Source of the DNA: Palsa-504 sp963790065
Lineage (GTDB): Bacteria; Actinomycetota; Actinomycetes; Streptosporangiales; Streptosporangiaceae
DNA length: 64,000 nt
Reading direction: 5' to 3'
Assembly: GCA_963790065.1 (NCBI GenBank)
Contig: CAWBNK010000011.1
Span: forward strand, 1-64,000
In this document: one piece after another, positions 9,850 through 18,030 of the stretch
Layout of the letters: each line of letters opens with the position of its first letter
How positions within the stretch are numbered: the stretch's first letter is position 1
Program-made: the position numbers and the translations under genes
The notes under the pieces: model-generated
Seen by the model: the letters and a program-made list of their open reading frames with translations, nothing else
Database searches by the model: none
What the model was told of the DNA's origin: nothing

Positions 9850-11397
9850 GTGCAGCGGATCTACGCTTGCCGCGTGAGATCGCCATCGCAGCCTGGGGCC
9901 CCGGGCGCCCCGGTGGCCAGCTCGGATACTCAGCTAGCCAGGACTGTGCACCTGCTGCACAGGCGGAGCGGCTGGGGCTGGACCGCGACCGGCGGTTTCC
10001 TCGCATTCATGCTGGCCAGCGCCGTGTACTCCAACCGGTACTCGGCGACCGGATCGGGACCCGTCGCGATCCTGATCATCATGATGGTGCTCGCTGCCCT
10101 GACCATCATCGGGCTGGTCGTGGCGGTGGTGGACAGTGTGCTGCTCAGCCGCCGGTCCGCCGCTCTGCGCTGGCAGGCCATCTCGTTCACGGAGCAGCAC
10201 TCGCGCCGCGCACATGCGTACCGGTATCCCCCCCAGCACGGGCTCTCGTTCCTGGCCGCCTGGGTGATGCTGGTGTGCATGCTCGGGCTCGGCGTGCTCT
10301 TCCTGCCCGGCGTGGTTAACGGGGTCTCGTACCTGTCCGGCGGGAACAGCGTCCTGTTCGTGCCGCAGTCGTGGCAGCCGACCTGCTCGTATTACTACAG
10401 CACGGGGAACGTCTGCTCCACCAGCACCAACGGCATCCTGGAGACTGGCGGCGCGGGAATGAGCGCCACCTGGCCGGACCAGGTGCCGCTCAACCATCCG
10501 TTCCTGATCCGTGAACCGCTATGGAGGTGGGGGCTGGGCGCGGCGCTGATCGACACCGGCAAGACCGCCATCATCGCTATCTGCATCAGCCTGCTGTTCA
10601 TCGGCTTCTCGGTCGTGATCGTGATCTTCTTCGTGAAGATGGTGCGCAACTGGCTGCTGTACCGAAGACAGAAAGCGGCCCGGGGACCGGCAACCGTACC
10701 AGCCGAGTCCGCGGGGCAGACGGGACCGGTGCAGGCGCCACAAGAACCCCCGTACCTGACGGAGGACGAGGCGCGAGTCAAGATCTCGCACCACCGGCGC
10801 GGCTGGCTGGCTGGCGTTCTCGTGGTGGCCCTCATCGCAGGGGGCAAGGAAGCCATCGGGGAAACGTTCGCATTGATCTGGCCCTCCGCCCCGGCCGCGC
10901 AGAGCCAGGTGTCGATCCCGGTGCCGACGGTGTCCGTGTCCGTGAACGTGAACCTGCCTCCGACCAGCACGACGACGGCATCGTTCGGCTCGGCCATCAA
11001 GCTCGCCGGGATCAGCAGCGGCGAGCAGGTCACTATCACCCCCGTCCGGGTCATCAACTCAGCGACGGCGTCTGATCCGCTCTTTGGCCCCGCGGCCGGC
11101 GAACGGTACTACACGGTGCAGTTCCACTTCGACAACACCGGACACGTGCCGTACAGCCCGGCCCCTGCCCTCGAAGCCACGGTCATCGACACGGCCGGGA
11201 AGTCCTACATCGGCGACACGTTCATCACGGTCAGCGGCTGCCCGCTGCTCTCCGACTCCGCCAGCATCGCACCCGGTGCCTCGGTAACCGGGTGCGTGCT
11301 GTTCGACGTGCCCAGCGCGGCGACGGTCAGGGCCATCACGTACACCCTGGACACCGGCCTTGGCCCACAGACGGGCCGGTGGACCGTAGCGGGCTGA
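9850..11397 (+). CDS. Multi-pass membrane protein with DUF4352-like C-terminal domain
   Basis: A protein of about 515 residues. Hydrophobic segments at about residues 47-62, 74-98, 138-160, 232-262 and 317-335 indicate a membrane-anchored N-terminal part. After the last segment comes a Pro/Thr/Ser-rich linker and then an immunoglobulin-like domain, QVTITPVRVIN to GCVLFDVP, resembling DUF4352 (telokin-like) domains that sit outside the membrane. The start is uncertain: GTG at 9850 and GTG at 9874 are both possible, and neither has a strong ribosome-binding site. Neighbours give no hint of function. Confidence 0.65.
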   Translation: MQRIYACRVRSPSQPGAPGAPVASSDTQLARTVHLLHRRSGWGWTATGGFLAFMLASAVYSNRYSATGSGPVAILIIMMVLAALTIIGLVVAVVDSVLLSRRSAALRWQAISFTEQHSRRAHAYRYPPQHGLSFLAAWVMLVCMLGLGVLFLPGVVNGVSYLSGGNSVLFVPQSWQPTCSYYYSTGNVCSTSTNGILETGGAGMSATWPDQVPLNHPFLIREPLWRWGLGAALIDTGKTAIIAICISLLFIGFSVVIVIFFVKMVRNWLLYRRQKAARGPATVPAESAGQTGPVQAPQEPPYLTEDEARVKISHHRRGWLAGVLVVALIAGGKEAIGETFALIWPSAPAAQSQVSIPVPTVSVSVNVNLPPTSTTTASFGSAIKLAGISSGEQVTITPVRVINSATASDPLFGPAAGERYYTVQFHFDNTGHVPYSPAPALEATVIDTAGKSYIGDTFITVSGCPLLSDSASIAPGASVTGCVLFDVPSAATVRAITYTLDTGLGPQTGRWTVAG

Positions 11398-11435
11398 TGC
11401 CTCGGCGGTCAGCAGGGCCAGGCGAGTTCACTTAG

Positions 11436-11715
11436 TTAACTGCCGTCGCGCAGGTCGGCGGGCACGGTTGGCTGGTAGGTGATGCTGTCGACCACCGCGG
11501 TGCAGCCGGGACCCTGCGGGGATCGGGCGAGGAAGCCGACCCGCGCGTCCGACGCCTCGCCGAGGGTGAAGTCGCGGAGCAGCCGCCGCCATGCCGGTTT
11601 TCCGGGGCGCGGAACGCCTACGCTCTCCCGGACCGGGTGATTCGCAGCCAGAGCGGGCCGCCTGCTGTCTCAAAGGAGTTGCTGTCGTCTGAGGTACGCA
11701 CGTCCGCATCACCAA
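11436..11715 (-). pseudogene. DUF1349-like gene remnant
   Basis: On the minus strand, two frames together resemble the end of a DUF1349 (concanavalin-like) protein: ETAGGPLWLRI around 11640-11680 in one frame, then PGKPAWRRLLRDFTLGEA and ARVGFLARSPQGPGCTAVV, ending in ADLRDGS and a stop at 11436. The last stretch matches the conserved C-terminus of the family, which reads like VGFxAQSPTGxGC. At least one frame change separates the parts, and nothing upstream of about 11715 continues the homology clearly. It is probably a decayed gene; the rest of the interval 11716-12024 holds no gene I can support. Confidence 0.45.
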
Positions 11716-12024
11716 TGCGGACCTCAAATACTCGGCGGACGCACGCGCCGGGCTGGCCACCGCAACCTTCGACGGCGGCCGGGTCAGCGAGGGACTGCGT
11801 GGGGCGGCGGGCCAACCCATCAGACACCCCGAACAATCCCGCACACCGCTCGTACAGCGCACCCCCTAGAGACGGTAGGGTGCCACTCTCATTGACTCGG
11901 CCCCGGGGCAGGTGAGACGCAGGGGACTGACGGGGAGGACCGGGACCGTCCGGCGCCGTGATCACGGCCAGCGCTGGCCGGCCAGCCGGTTCAGCCAGCC
12001 CGCAGAGAGATACCGTGAGCCGTT

Positions 12025-13167
12025 ATGCAGGTGATCGTGGTCGGCGCCGGGATCGTCGGTGCTGCCTGCGCGTACACGGCGGCCAGGCTGGGCGCGCAGG
12101 TCACGCTGGTCGACGCGGCCCGGCCCGGTCAGGCCACGGCGGCCGGCGCGGGCATCATCTGCCCGTGGACGGCCGCGGTCGACGACCCCAGCTGGTACGA
12201 CTTCGCCTGCGCCGCCGCCAGGCAGTACCCGTCCCTGATCACGGAACTGGCTGACCTGGGCGAGGCCGACGTCTCCTACCGCCAGGTCGGCGCCCTCCTC
12301 CTAGCAGACGACGCAGGCCATCTGGACCAGGCCCGGAAGCGGCTCATCGAGCGCCGCACCGCCGCTCCGGAGATCGGCGACGTACAGATCCTGACCAGCG
12401 CCCAGGCCCGCGAGCTGTTCCCGCCGCTCAAACCCGGCCTCAACGCCCTGCACATCGCCGGGGCCGCCCGCGTCGACGGCCGGCGCCTGGCCGCCGCCCT
12501 GACCCGGGCCGCCGCCAACCACGGCACTACGACCAAGCAAGGCACCACGACCAGGGCCGGCACCACGACCAGGCACGGCACCGCGCACCTGGCCACCCGC
12601 GCGAACCGCGTCACCGGCGTCACCATCGACGGCGAGCTCATCGAAGCCGATGCCGTGGTGGCCGCCGCCGGCGCCTGGACCGCAGAATTCCTCGCCCCGG
12701 CCGGCGCAACGATCCGGGTAGCACCTCAGCGCGGCCAGATCGCGCACTTCGGCCTCGGCTCCGCCGACACCAGCCGCTGGCCGGTGATCCTGCCCACCGC
12801 CACCGGCCACTACCTGCTGGCCTTCGACGACTCGCGGGTGGTCGCGGGCGCCACCCGGGAGACCGGCTCCGGCTTCGACGCCCGGGTCACCGCGGCCGGC
12901 CTGGCCGAGGTGCTGGCCAACGCCCTGGCCGTCGCGCCCGGCCTCGGCACCGCCGTCCACCTGGAGACCCGGGTCGGCCTGCGCCCGGCCGGCCCGGACG
13001 TCCGGCCCCTGCTCGGCCCGGTCCCGGGCCTGGACGGCCTGGTCGTGGCCACCGGGCTGGGCGCCAGCGGCCTGACCATGGGCCCGTACGCCGGGGCCGT
13101 CGCGGCCCGGTCCGCCCTGGGCCTGCCGCCGCCGCTCGACCTCACGCCGTTCAACCCGCTGCGCTGA
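12025..13167 (+). CDS. FAD-dependent oxidoreductase (DAO/glycine oxidase type)
   Basis: A 380-residue flavoprotein of the D-amino-acid oxidase superfamily. The N-terminal dinucleotide-binding motif VIVVGAGIVGAACAY (residues 3-17) and the acidic residue in TLVDAARPG bind FAD. The conserved C-terminal motif PDVRPLLGPVPGLDGLVVAT and GLGASGLTMGPYAG complete the FAD site. Family members oxidise amines such as glycine, sarcosine or D-amino acids. The protein carries a low-complexity insertion of repeated GTTT units around residues 167-188, encoded by 18-bp repeats. selD begins 33 bases downstream and could be co-transcribed. Substrate unknown. Confidence 0.85.
   Translation: MQVIVVGAGIVGAACAYTAARLGAQVTLVDAARPGQATAAGAGIICPWTAAVDDPSWYDFACAAARQYPSLITELADLGEADVSYRQVGALLLADDAGHLDQARKRLIERRTAAPEIGDVQILTSAQARELFPPLKPGLNALHIAGAARVDGRRLAAALTRAAANHGTTTKQGTTTRAGTTTRHGTAHLATRANRVTGVTIDGELIEADAVVAAAGAWTAEFLAPAGATIRVAPQRGQIAHFGLGSADTSRWPVILPTATGHYLLAFDDSRVVAGATRETGSGFDARVTAAGLAEVLANALAVAPGLGTAVHLETRVGLRPAGPDVRPLLGPVPGLDGLVVATGLGASGLTMGPYAGAVAARSALGLPPPLDLTPFNPLR
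12523..12588 (+). repeat. Three and a half 18-bp tandem repeats inside the oxidoreductase gene
   Basis: Units starting GGCACCACGACCA occur at 12523, 12541 and 12559, with a partial fourth at 12577. Because 18 is a multiple of three, the frame is kept and the repeats add Gly-Thr-Thr-Thr-x-x units to the protein. Confidence 0.8.
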
Positions 13168-13200
13168 AGCGGGCTGAAGCGGGCGGCTACAGTGGCCAGC

Positions 13201-14265
13201 ATGATGGCGGACCAGGCCCCCCGGCTGACTTCCCTGTCGCCAGGCGCGGGCTGCGCCTGCAAGCTGCCGCTGGCCAAGCTCGAGGCGCTGTTCGCCTCGA
13301 TGGGCCCGGTCGGACCCGCCTCTGGCGACCTGCTCATCGGCGCGGCCGAAGGCGACGACGCGGCCGTGCTCCGCCTGGACGACGAACGTGCCCTGGTGCT
13401 GACCACGGACTTCTTCACCCCGATCGTGGATGACCCGCAGGACTGGGGCCGGATCGCGGCCGCCAACGCGCTGTCTGACGTGTACGCGATGGGCGGCCGG
13501 CCGCTGTTCGCGGTCAACCTGGCCGCCTGGCCCGGCGACGGGCTGGACATCGCCCTGCTGGGCCAGGTGCTGCGCGGCGGCGCCCAGGTGGCGGCCGAGG
13601 CCGGCTGCTTCGTCGCGGGCGGGCACACCATCGACGATCCGGTGCCGAAGTACGGCCTGGCCGTCGTCGGCCTGGCCGATCCGGACCGGCTGATGACCAT
13701 CGACCGCGCCGCCCCCGGCGACCAGCTGATCCTGACCAAGGCCATCGGCACCGGGGTGATCGCCACCGCGCTCAAGCGCGGCGCGCCCGACCCGGCCGCC
13801 GTGGCCGCCGCCGTGGCCTCGATGACCCTGCTCAACGCGGCCGCCAGCCAGGCCGCGCTGGCCGCGGGCGTGCGGGCGGCCACCGACGTGACCGGCTTCG
13901 GCCTGCTGGGCCACCTGCACCGGATGCTGGCCGCCAGCGGCGTCGCCGCGCGGATCGCCGCCGCCGCGGTCCCGCTGCTGCCCGACGCCGCCGGACTAGC
14001 CGCCGCCGGCTTCGTCTCCGGCGGCACCCGGGCCAACATGGCCCGGATAACCCCGCACGCCACGCTCGACCCCGCTATTCCCGAGGAACTCGCCACGCTG
14101 CTGTTCGACGCGCAGACCTCCGGCGGCCTGCTGCTGGCCGCTCCGCCCGCGACCGCGCCCGCCCTGCTCGGCGACCTGCGGTCCCGCGGCCTGCCCGCCG
14201 CCCTGATCGGCGACATCACCGCGGGCGAACCGGGTCACATCGACGTGCACCACGGACCGTTCTGA
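13201..14265 (+). CDS. selD: Selenide, water dikinase (selenophosphate synthetase)
   Basis: The product (about 354 residues) makes selenophosphate from selenide and ATP, the selenium donor for selenocysteine and selenouridine. The N-terminal loop GAGCACKLPL contains the catalytic cysteine (the position that is Cys or Sec in the family) and the essential lysine. GDDAAVLRLDDERALVLTTD and the AGGHTIDDP motif form the ATP/Mg site, and VTGFGLLGHLHRML and TSGGLLLA mark the C-terminal AIRS-type domain. The start could be GTG 13192, ATG 13201 or ATG 13204. It lies closely downstream of a DAO-type flavoprotein and 14-20 bases upstream of the phosphatase-like membrane gene; no selA, selB or tRNA-Sec was seen within the window. 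Confidence 0.93.
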   Translation: MMADQAPRLTSLSPGAGCACKLPLAKLEALFASMGPVGPASGDLLIGAAEGDDAAVLRLDDERALVLTTDFFTPIVDDPQDWGRIAAANALSDVYAMGGRPLFAVNLAAWPGDGLDIALLGQVLRGGAQVAAEAGCFVAGGHTIDDPVPKYGLAVVGLADPDRLMTIDRAAPGDQLILTKAIGTGVIATALKRGAPDPAAVAAAVASMTLLNAAASQAALAAGVRAATDVTGFGLLGHLHRMLAASGVAARIAAAAVPLLPDAAGLAAAGFVSGGTRANMARITPHATLDPAIPEELATLLFDAQTSGGLLLAAPPATAPALLGDLRSRGLPAALIGDITAGEPGHIDVHHGPF

Positions 14266-14278
14266 ATAGGCTGTTTCG

Positions 14279-16423
14279 GTGACCATGCGGCCTGGTGCGG
14301 TGCGAGCGGTCCTGCTGGCCTGCCTGCTCGCGGCCCTGGCCGTCTTCGCCGCCGCCCGCCCGGCCGGCGCGCAGCCCCGCGCCGCCGCGCCCGTTAAGCA
14401 CGTCGTCATCGTGGGCATCTCCGGGCTGCGCTGGAGCGACGTGTCGCAGGCCAGCACGCCCACGCTGTGGCGGCTGGCGGGCCAGGGCTCGGTCGCGAAC
14501 CTGGTCGACTACGCCGTGCTCCCGCTGACCTGCCCGGCCGACGGCTGGCTCACGCTGAACGCGGGCGCCCGGGCACAGTCCGACCACACCAACGCCGGCT
14601 GCGGCACGTTCCCCGCCGTCCAGCCCGCCGGATCCGGCGCCACCGTCCCCGGCCTGCCCGCGCTGGAGACCTACAACCAGCAGTTCCACAACAACCCCGA
14701 CTGGGGCCTGCTGGCCGGCGCCGCGAGCTGCGCCACCGCCGTCGGCCCGGGCGCCGCGCTGGCCCTGGCCGACCCGGCCGGCCACGTCGCCTCCTACCTG
14801 CCGTCGGCCTCGGGCCTGTCCGCGGCGGTGCTGTCCCGCTGCCCGCTGACCGTCGTGGACCTCGGAATTTATGCCGAACGGTCCTCGGTGCTCGCCTCCG
14901 CCGACGCCGAACTCGCCCGCATCGTGGCGGACCTGCCGCCGGACACCACGCTGCTCGTCACCGCGCCCGGCTCGGTGACCAAACCCCCGCACCTGCAGCT
15001 GACCCTGGCCCACGGGCCCGGCTACCAGGCCGGCCTGCTGCACGCCAGCTCCACCCGGCAGCCGGGCCTGGTCGTGCTCACCGACCTGACCCCGACCGTG
15101 CTGGGCTGGCTGGGCCATCCGGTGCCCGCCGGCGTCGTCGGCGCCCAGCTGACCAGCGGATCGCGGGGCAGCCTGGCCTCGGCGGTCCGGTCCCTGGCCG
15201 GCCGGGACACCGCCGAACAGGTCTGGCGGTCCACCCACGATGAGTTCTTCTGGGCCTACGCGCTGGCCGACACCCTGGTGATGGCCGCCATCGGCCTGGC
15301 CTTCTGGGGCGCGGCCGAGGACAAGCGCAGGCAGCGGGCCCGGTGGTGGCGGGTGGCCGGGGTGTTCGCCGTCTCGGCGCCGGTCAGCACCTTCCTGGCC
15401 AACGTGGTGCCGTGGTGGCAGTTCGCGCATCCGGCGGCCGGGCTGTACGCGATCTCGGTGGCGCTGACCGCGGTCATCGCCGGGGTCGCGCTGCTCGTCA
15501 CCCGGCGGCTGGATCCGCTCGCGCCGCTCGGGGTGGTGTGCCTGCTCACGGTGCTGGTGCTGGGCCTGGACGTGATGACCGGGTCCCGGCTGCAGATGGA
15601 GACGCCGTTCGGGCTGTCGGTGCTCGAGGCGGGCCGGTTCTACGGCATCGGCAACGAGGCGCTCGGCATCTACGGCGTCACCGGGCTGTTCGGCGCGGCC
15701 TGGCTGGGCCTGCGGGCGCTGCGGCGGGACCCGCCGGACCGGCGCCGGCCCGTGGTGAGGAAGGCCGTGGTCTTGGTGGCCGTGGTGGGGCTGTTCGCGG
15801 TGGTCGCCTCCGGCTGGCCCGGGTTCGGCGGCAAGGTGGGCGGCACCATCGCCATGGTGCCCTGCTTCCTGCTGCTGGCCGCCGCGGTGGCCGGGATCAG
15901 GCTCAACTGGCGCCGGATCGGCCTGGTCGCGGTCAGCGGGCTCGTCCTGTTCGCGGTGTTCGCGCTGATCAGCTACTTCGTCCCGGCCACCGGCAAGTCC
16001 GACATCGGCACGTTCGCCGGGGACGTGCTGCACGGGCACGCGGGCGGAGTGCTGCTGCGGAAGATCAACTCCAACATCGGCTCGCTGTCGGTCAGCGCGT
16101 TCAGCCCGGTACTCCCGGTCGTGGTCGTGTGGACCGGGCTGATGCTCTGGCGTCCGTCGTGGTTCGCGGTCAAGACGGTGCCGCGGGCCTTCGCGGCCGA
16201 GCCGCTGCTGCGCCCGGTGCTGTGGGTGCTGTGGCTGATGCCGGTGCTCGGCTGGCTGGCCGACGACTCCGGGGTCATCGTGGCGGCCACCGCGCTGCCC
16301 CTGGTGCTGCCGCTGGGCATCGCGGTCCTGGCCGCGGCCTCGTGCCAGGGCCGCGACGCAGGTTATCGTGGTACGACCGTCGCCGGCCCCCCCGTCGCTG
16401 GTTCTACCGTTCGCCCCGGGTAA
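14279..16423 (+). CDS. Alkaline-phosphatase-like domain fused to multi-pass membrane domain
   Basis: This 714-residue protein starts with a signal peptide (cleavage near AGAQP, about residue 31). An extracytoplasmic domain (about 38-330) resembles a degenerate alkaline phosphatase/sulfatase fold: KHVVIVGISGLRWSDV near its start and LTDLTPTVLGWLG near its end; the usual metal-binding DxDG-type pattern is weak. Roughly ten transmembrane segments follow (from about residue 330), including the well-kept AGRFYGIGNEALGIYG and SGWPGFGGKVGGT segments. Similar integral membrane proteins are common in actinomycetes but lack an assigned function. The downstream acyltransferase gene begins 18 bases later, so a joint role in envelope lipid metabolism is possible but only inferred. 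Confidence 0.7.
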   Translation: MTMRPGAVRAVLLACLLAALAVFAAARPAGAQPRAAAPVKHVVIVGISGLRWSDVSQASTPTLWRLAGQGSVANLVDYAVLPLTCPADGWLTLNAGARAQSDHTNAGCGTFPAVQPAGSGATVPGLPALETYNQQFHNNPDWGLLAGAASCATAVGPGAALALADPAGHVASYLPSASGLSAAVLSRCPLTVVDLGIYAERSSVLASADAELARIVADLPPDTTLLVTAPGSVTKPPHLQLTLAHGPGYQAGLLHASSTRQPGLVVLTDLTPTVLGWLGHPVPAGVVGAQLTSGSRGSLASAVRSLAGRDTAEQVWRSTHDEFFWAYALADTLVMAAIGLAFWGAAEDKRRQRARWWRVAGVFAVSAPVSTFLANVVPWWQFAHPAAGLYAISVALTAVIAGVALLVTRRLDPLAPLGVVCLLTVLVLGLDVMTGSRLQMETPFGLSVLEAGRFYGIGNEALGIYGVTGLFGAAWLGLRALRRDPPDRRRPVVRKAVVLVAVVGLFAVVASGWPGFGGKVGGTIAMVPCFLLLAAAVAGIRLNWRRIGLVAVSGLVLFAVFALISYFVPATGKSDIGTFAGDVLHGHAGGVLLRKINSNIGSLSVSAFSPVLPVVVVWTGLMLWRPSWFAVKTVPRAFAAEPLLRPVLWVLWLMPVLGWLADDSGVIVAATALPLVLPLGIAVLAAASCQGRDAGYRGTTVAGPPVAGSTVRPG

Positions 16424-16441
16424 GTGAGCAGAAAGTAACCA

Positions 16442-17188
16442 GTGCAGTACCAGCTATCACGTGTTGTCGTAGGTCCGTTCCTGCATACCATCTGGCGGCC
16501 CAAGGTGACCGGAGCGGAGAACGTCCCCGCCTCTGGCGGCGCCATCCTCGCGGCCAACCACCAGTCCGTGGTCAACTCGGTCTTCCTGCCCCTGATGCTC
16601 GACCGGCCGGTGACGTTCTCGGCCAAGGCCGAGTACTTCACCGCATCCGGCCCCGCGGCCAAGCTGTGGGCCTACTACCTGCGGGCCACCAACCAGCTGC
16701 GGATGGACCGCGACGGCCCGCGCGCCGCCCAGGACACCCTGGAGGCCGCGCTGGTCCGGCTCCAGGAGGGCCAGCTGTTCGCCATCTACCCCGAGGGCAC
16801 CCGCTCCCCGGACGGCCGCCTGTACCGCGGCCGCCCCGGCGTGGCCTGGCTGGCGCTGAAGTCCCGGCTGCCGGTCATCCCGGTCGCGCTGGCCGGCACC
16901 GGGCACGTGCTGCCCCCCGGCCGCGTGATGCCCCGCCCCGGCCGCATCTCGGTGACGATCGGCAAACCGCTGGTCATCGACCCGGAGCTCTACGACGCAC
17001 CCCCGGCCAAGGCCCGGCGCCTGATCACCGACCAGGTGATGACCGCCATCCAGGAGCTGTCCGGCCAGGAGTACGTTCCCATGTTCGCCTCGGACCGCAA
17101 AGCCGAGCTCGCCGCCGAGGCCGGACACCACCACCCCCGCCTGCACCGCCCCAAGCCCCCCGCCGGCCCAGCCCCGGCCGGCCCCTAA
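16442..17188 (+). CDS. 1-acyl-sn-glycerol-3-phosphate acyltransferase-like (PlsC) protein
   Basis: A 248-residue acyltransferase of the PlsC family, which adds acyl chains to lysophosphatidic acid or related acceptors at the membrane. Block I is AANHQSVVNSVF, block II RATNQLRMDRDGP, block III FAIYPEGTRSPDGRLYRG (Glu118-Gly119), and block IV VIPVALAGT. The catalytic H-x4-D motif is altered: His40 is followed by Asn45 instead of Asp. The C-terminus is a proline-rich tail. The GTG at 16442 is used; its ribosome-binding site is poor. It directly follows the phosphatase-like membrane gene and ends near a C-rich intergenic stretch (17189-17290). Confidence 0.82.
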   Translation: MQYQLSRVVVGPFLHTIWRPKVTGAENVPASGGAILAANHQSVVNSVFLPLMLDRPVTFSAKAEYFTASGPAAKLWAYYLRATNQLRMDRDGPRAAQDTLEAALVRLQEGQLFAIYPEGTRSPDGRLYRGRPGVAWLALKSRLPVIPVALAGTGHVLPPGRVMPRPGRISVTIGKPLVIDPELYDAPPAKARRLITDQVMTAIQELSGQEYVPMFASDRKAELAAEAGHHHPRLHRPKPPAGPAPAGP

Positions 17189-17290
17189 CCCCCCGCGGCC
17201 CGCCCTGCCCTCGCCCCAAGCCCCCGCCGGCCCCAAGCCCCCGGCCGGCCCCAAAACCCGCCGCGGCCCGCACCGGCGCAGGAACCCCTC

Positions 17291-17343
17291 CATGATCACG
17301 GGCAGTTTTGGTCGGTATTTAGCTCGAACTGCCCGCGATCATG
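17291..17343. terminator. Hairpin between the convergent plsC-like and zur genes
   Basis: Inverted repeat arms of 17 bp with one mismatch (17291-17307 and 17327-17343) flank a 19-base loop. The right arm includes the stop codon of zur. It probably terminates both convergent transcripts. Confidence 0.7.
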
Positions 17344-17785
17344 AAACGCGGCTCGCGCACTCGGGGCAGAGGCCGAACAGTTCCACGGTGTGGCCGACGT
17401 CGGTGAAGCCCGCCTCGGCGGCCACCCGTTCCGCCCACTGCTCCACCGCGCGGCCCTCCACCTCCACGCTGCGCCCGCAGGTGCGGCAGGTCAGATGGTG
17501 ATGGTGCACGCTGGTGCCGCACTGGCGGTAGAGGATCTCCCCGTTCGCGTCCCGGATCGCGTCGACGCTGCCCTGCTCGCTGAGCGCCTGCAGGTGCCGG
17601 TACACCGTGGCCAGCCCCACCGTCTCGCCCTTGCGCCGCAGCTCGGCGTGGATCTCCTGGGCGCTGCAGAACCCGGGCAGGCCGGCCAGCGCGGCCGCCA
17701 GGGCCTGCGCCTGCCTGGTGCCGCGCACCCGGGTCGGCCGCGCGGGCTCGACCTGCACCTGCTTCTCGGGCTGCTGCGTCGTCAC
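17339..17785 (-). CDS. zur: Fur-family regulator, zinc uptake regulator
   Basis: A 148-residue Fur-family repressor. The winged-helix part includes FCSAQEIHAELR and VGLATVYRHLQAL (about residues 39-68). The metal-sensing part has VHHHHLTCRTCG (His94-97, Cys100, Cys103) and the C-terminal LCPEC pair (Cys140, Cys143), which together form a structural zinc site; His132 and Cys89 add sensor ligands. I name it Zur because a perfect-looking Zur box and a zinc ABC operon lie 3.6 kb away, and because VHHHHLTCRxCG is typical of Zur. It represses zinc uptake genes when zinc is plentiful. A 10-copy minisatellite sits upstream of its promoter region. Confidence 0.85.
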   Translation of the reverse strand: MTTQQPEKQVQVEPARPTRVRGTRQAQALAAALAGLPGFCSAQEIHAELRRKGETVGLATVYRHLQALSEQGSVDAIRDANGEILYRQCGTSVHHHHLTCRTCGRSVEVEGRAVEQWAERVAAEAGFTDVGHTVELFGLCPECASRVS

Positions 17786-17850
17786 AGTCGCACGCTACCT
17801 CGTCCGCGGACTTCCGCCTACCAGCCGGCCGGGCCGCCCCGGCCATTTCG

Positions 17851-18030
17851 GGCCGGGCTAGGAACCAGGGCCGGGCTAGGAACCAGGGCCGGGCTAGGAA
17901 CCAGGGCCGGGCTAGGAACCAGGGCCGGGCTAGGAACCAGGGCCGGGCTAGGAACCAGGGCCGGGCTAGGAACCAGGGCCGGGCTAGGAACCAGGGCCGG
18001 GCTAGGAACCAGGGCCGGGCTAGGAACCAG
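17851..18030. repeat. Minisatellite: ten perfect 18-bp tandem repeats
   Basis: The unit GGCCGGGCTAGGAACCAG is repeated exactly ten times, 180 bases in all. The array begins inside the end of the NCS1 permease gene: the permease stop codon (TAG on the minus strand, 18020-18022) is in the unit nearest the gene. The array then fills most of the space to the zur start at 17785. No spacers are present, so it is not a CRISPR array. Confidence 0.97.

Noticed and set aside
12301..13920. Very long antisense frames over the oxidoreductase and selD genes (539 and 469 codons)
   Set aside because: Both are shadows of high-GC coding sequence: Arg/Gly/Ala-rich translations without domains, opposite well-supported genes. 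The same applies to the long antisense frames over the 14-16 kb, 30-33 kb and 34-36 kb genes.
17851..18030. The 18-bp array as a CRISPR array or as a coding repeat
   Set aside because: The units are directly joined with no spacers. The open frames through it (repeated Leu-Gly-Thr-Arg-Ala-Gly or Phe-Leu-Ala-Arg-Pro-Trp) arise only because 18 is a multiple of three and have no start or conserved flanks.
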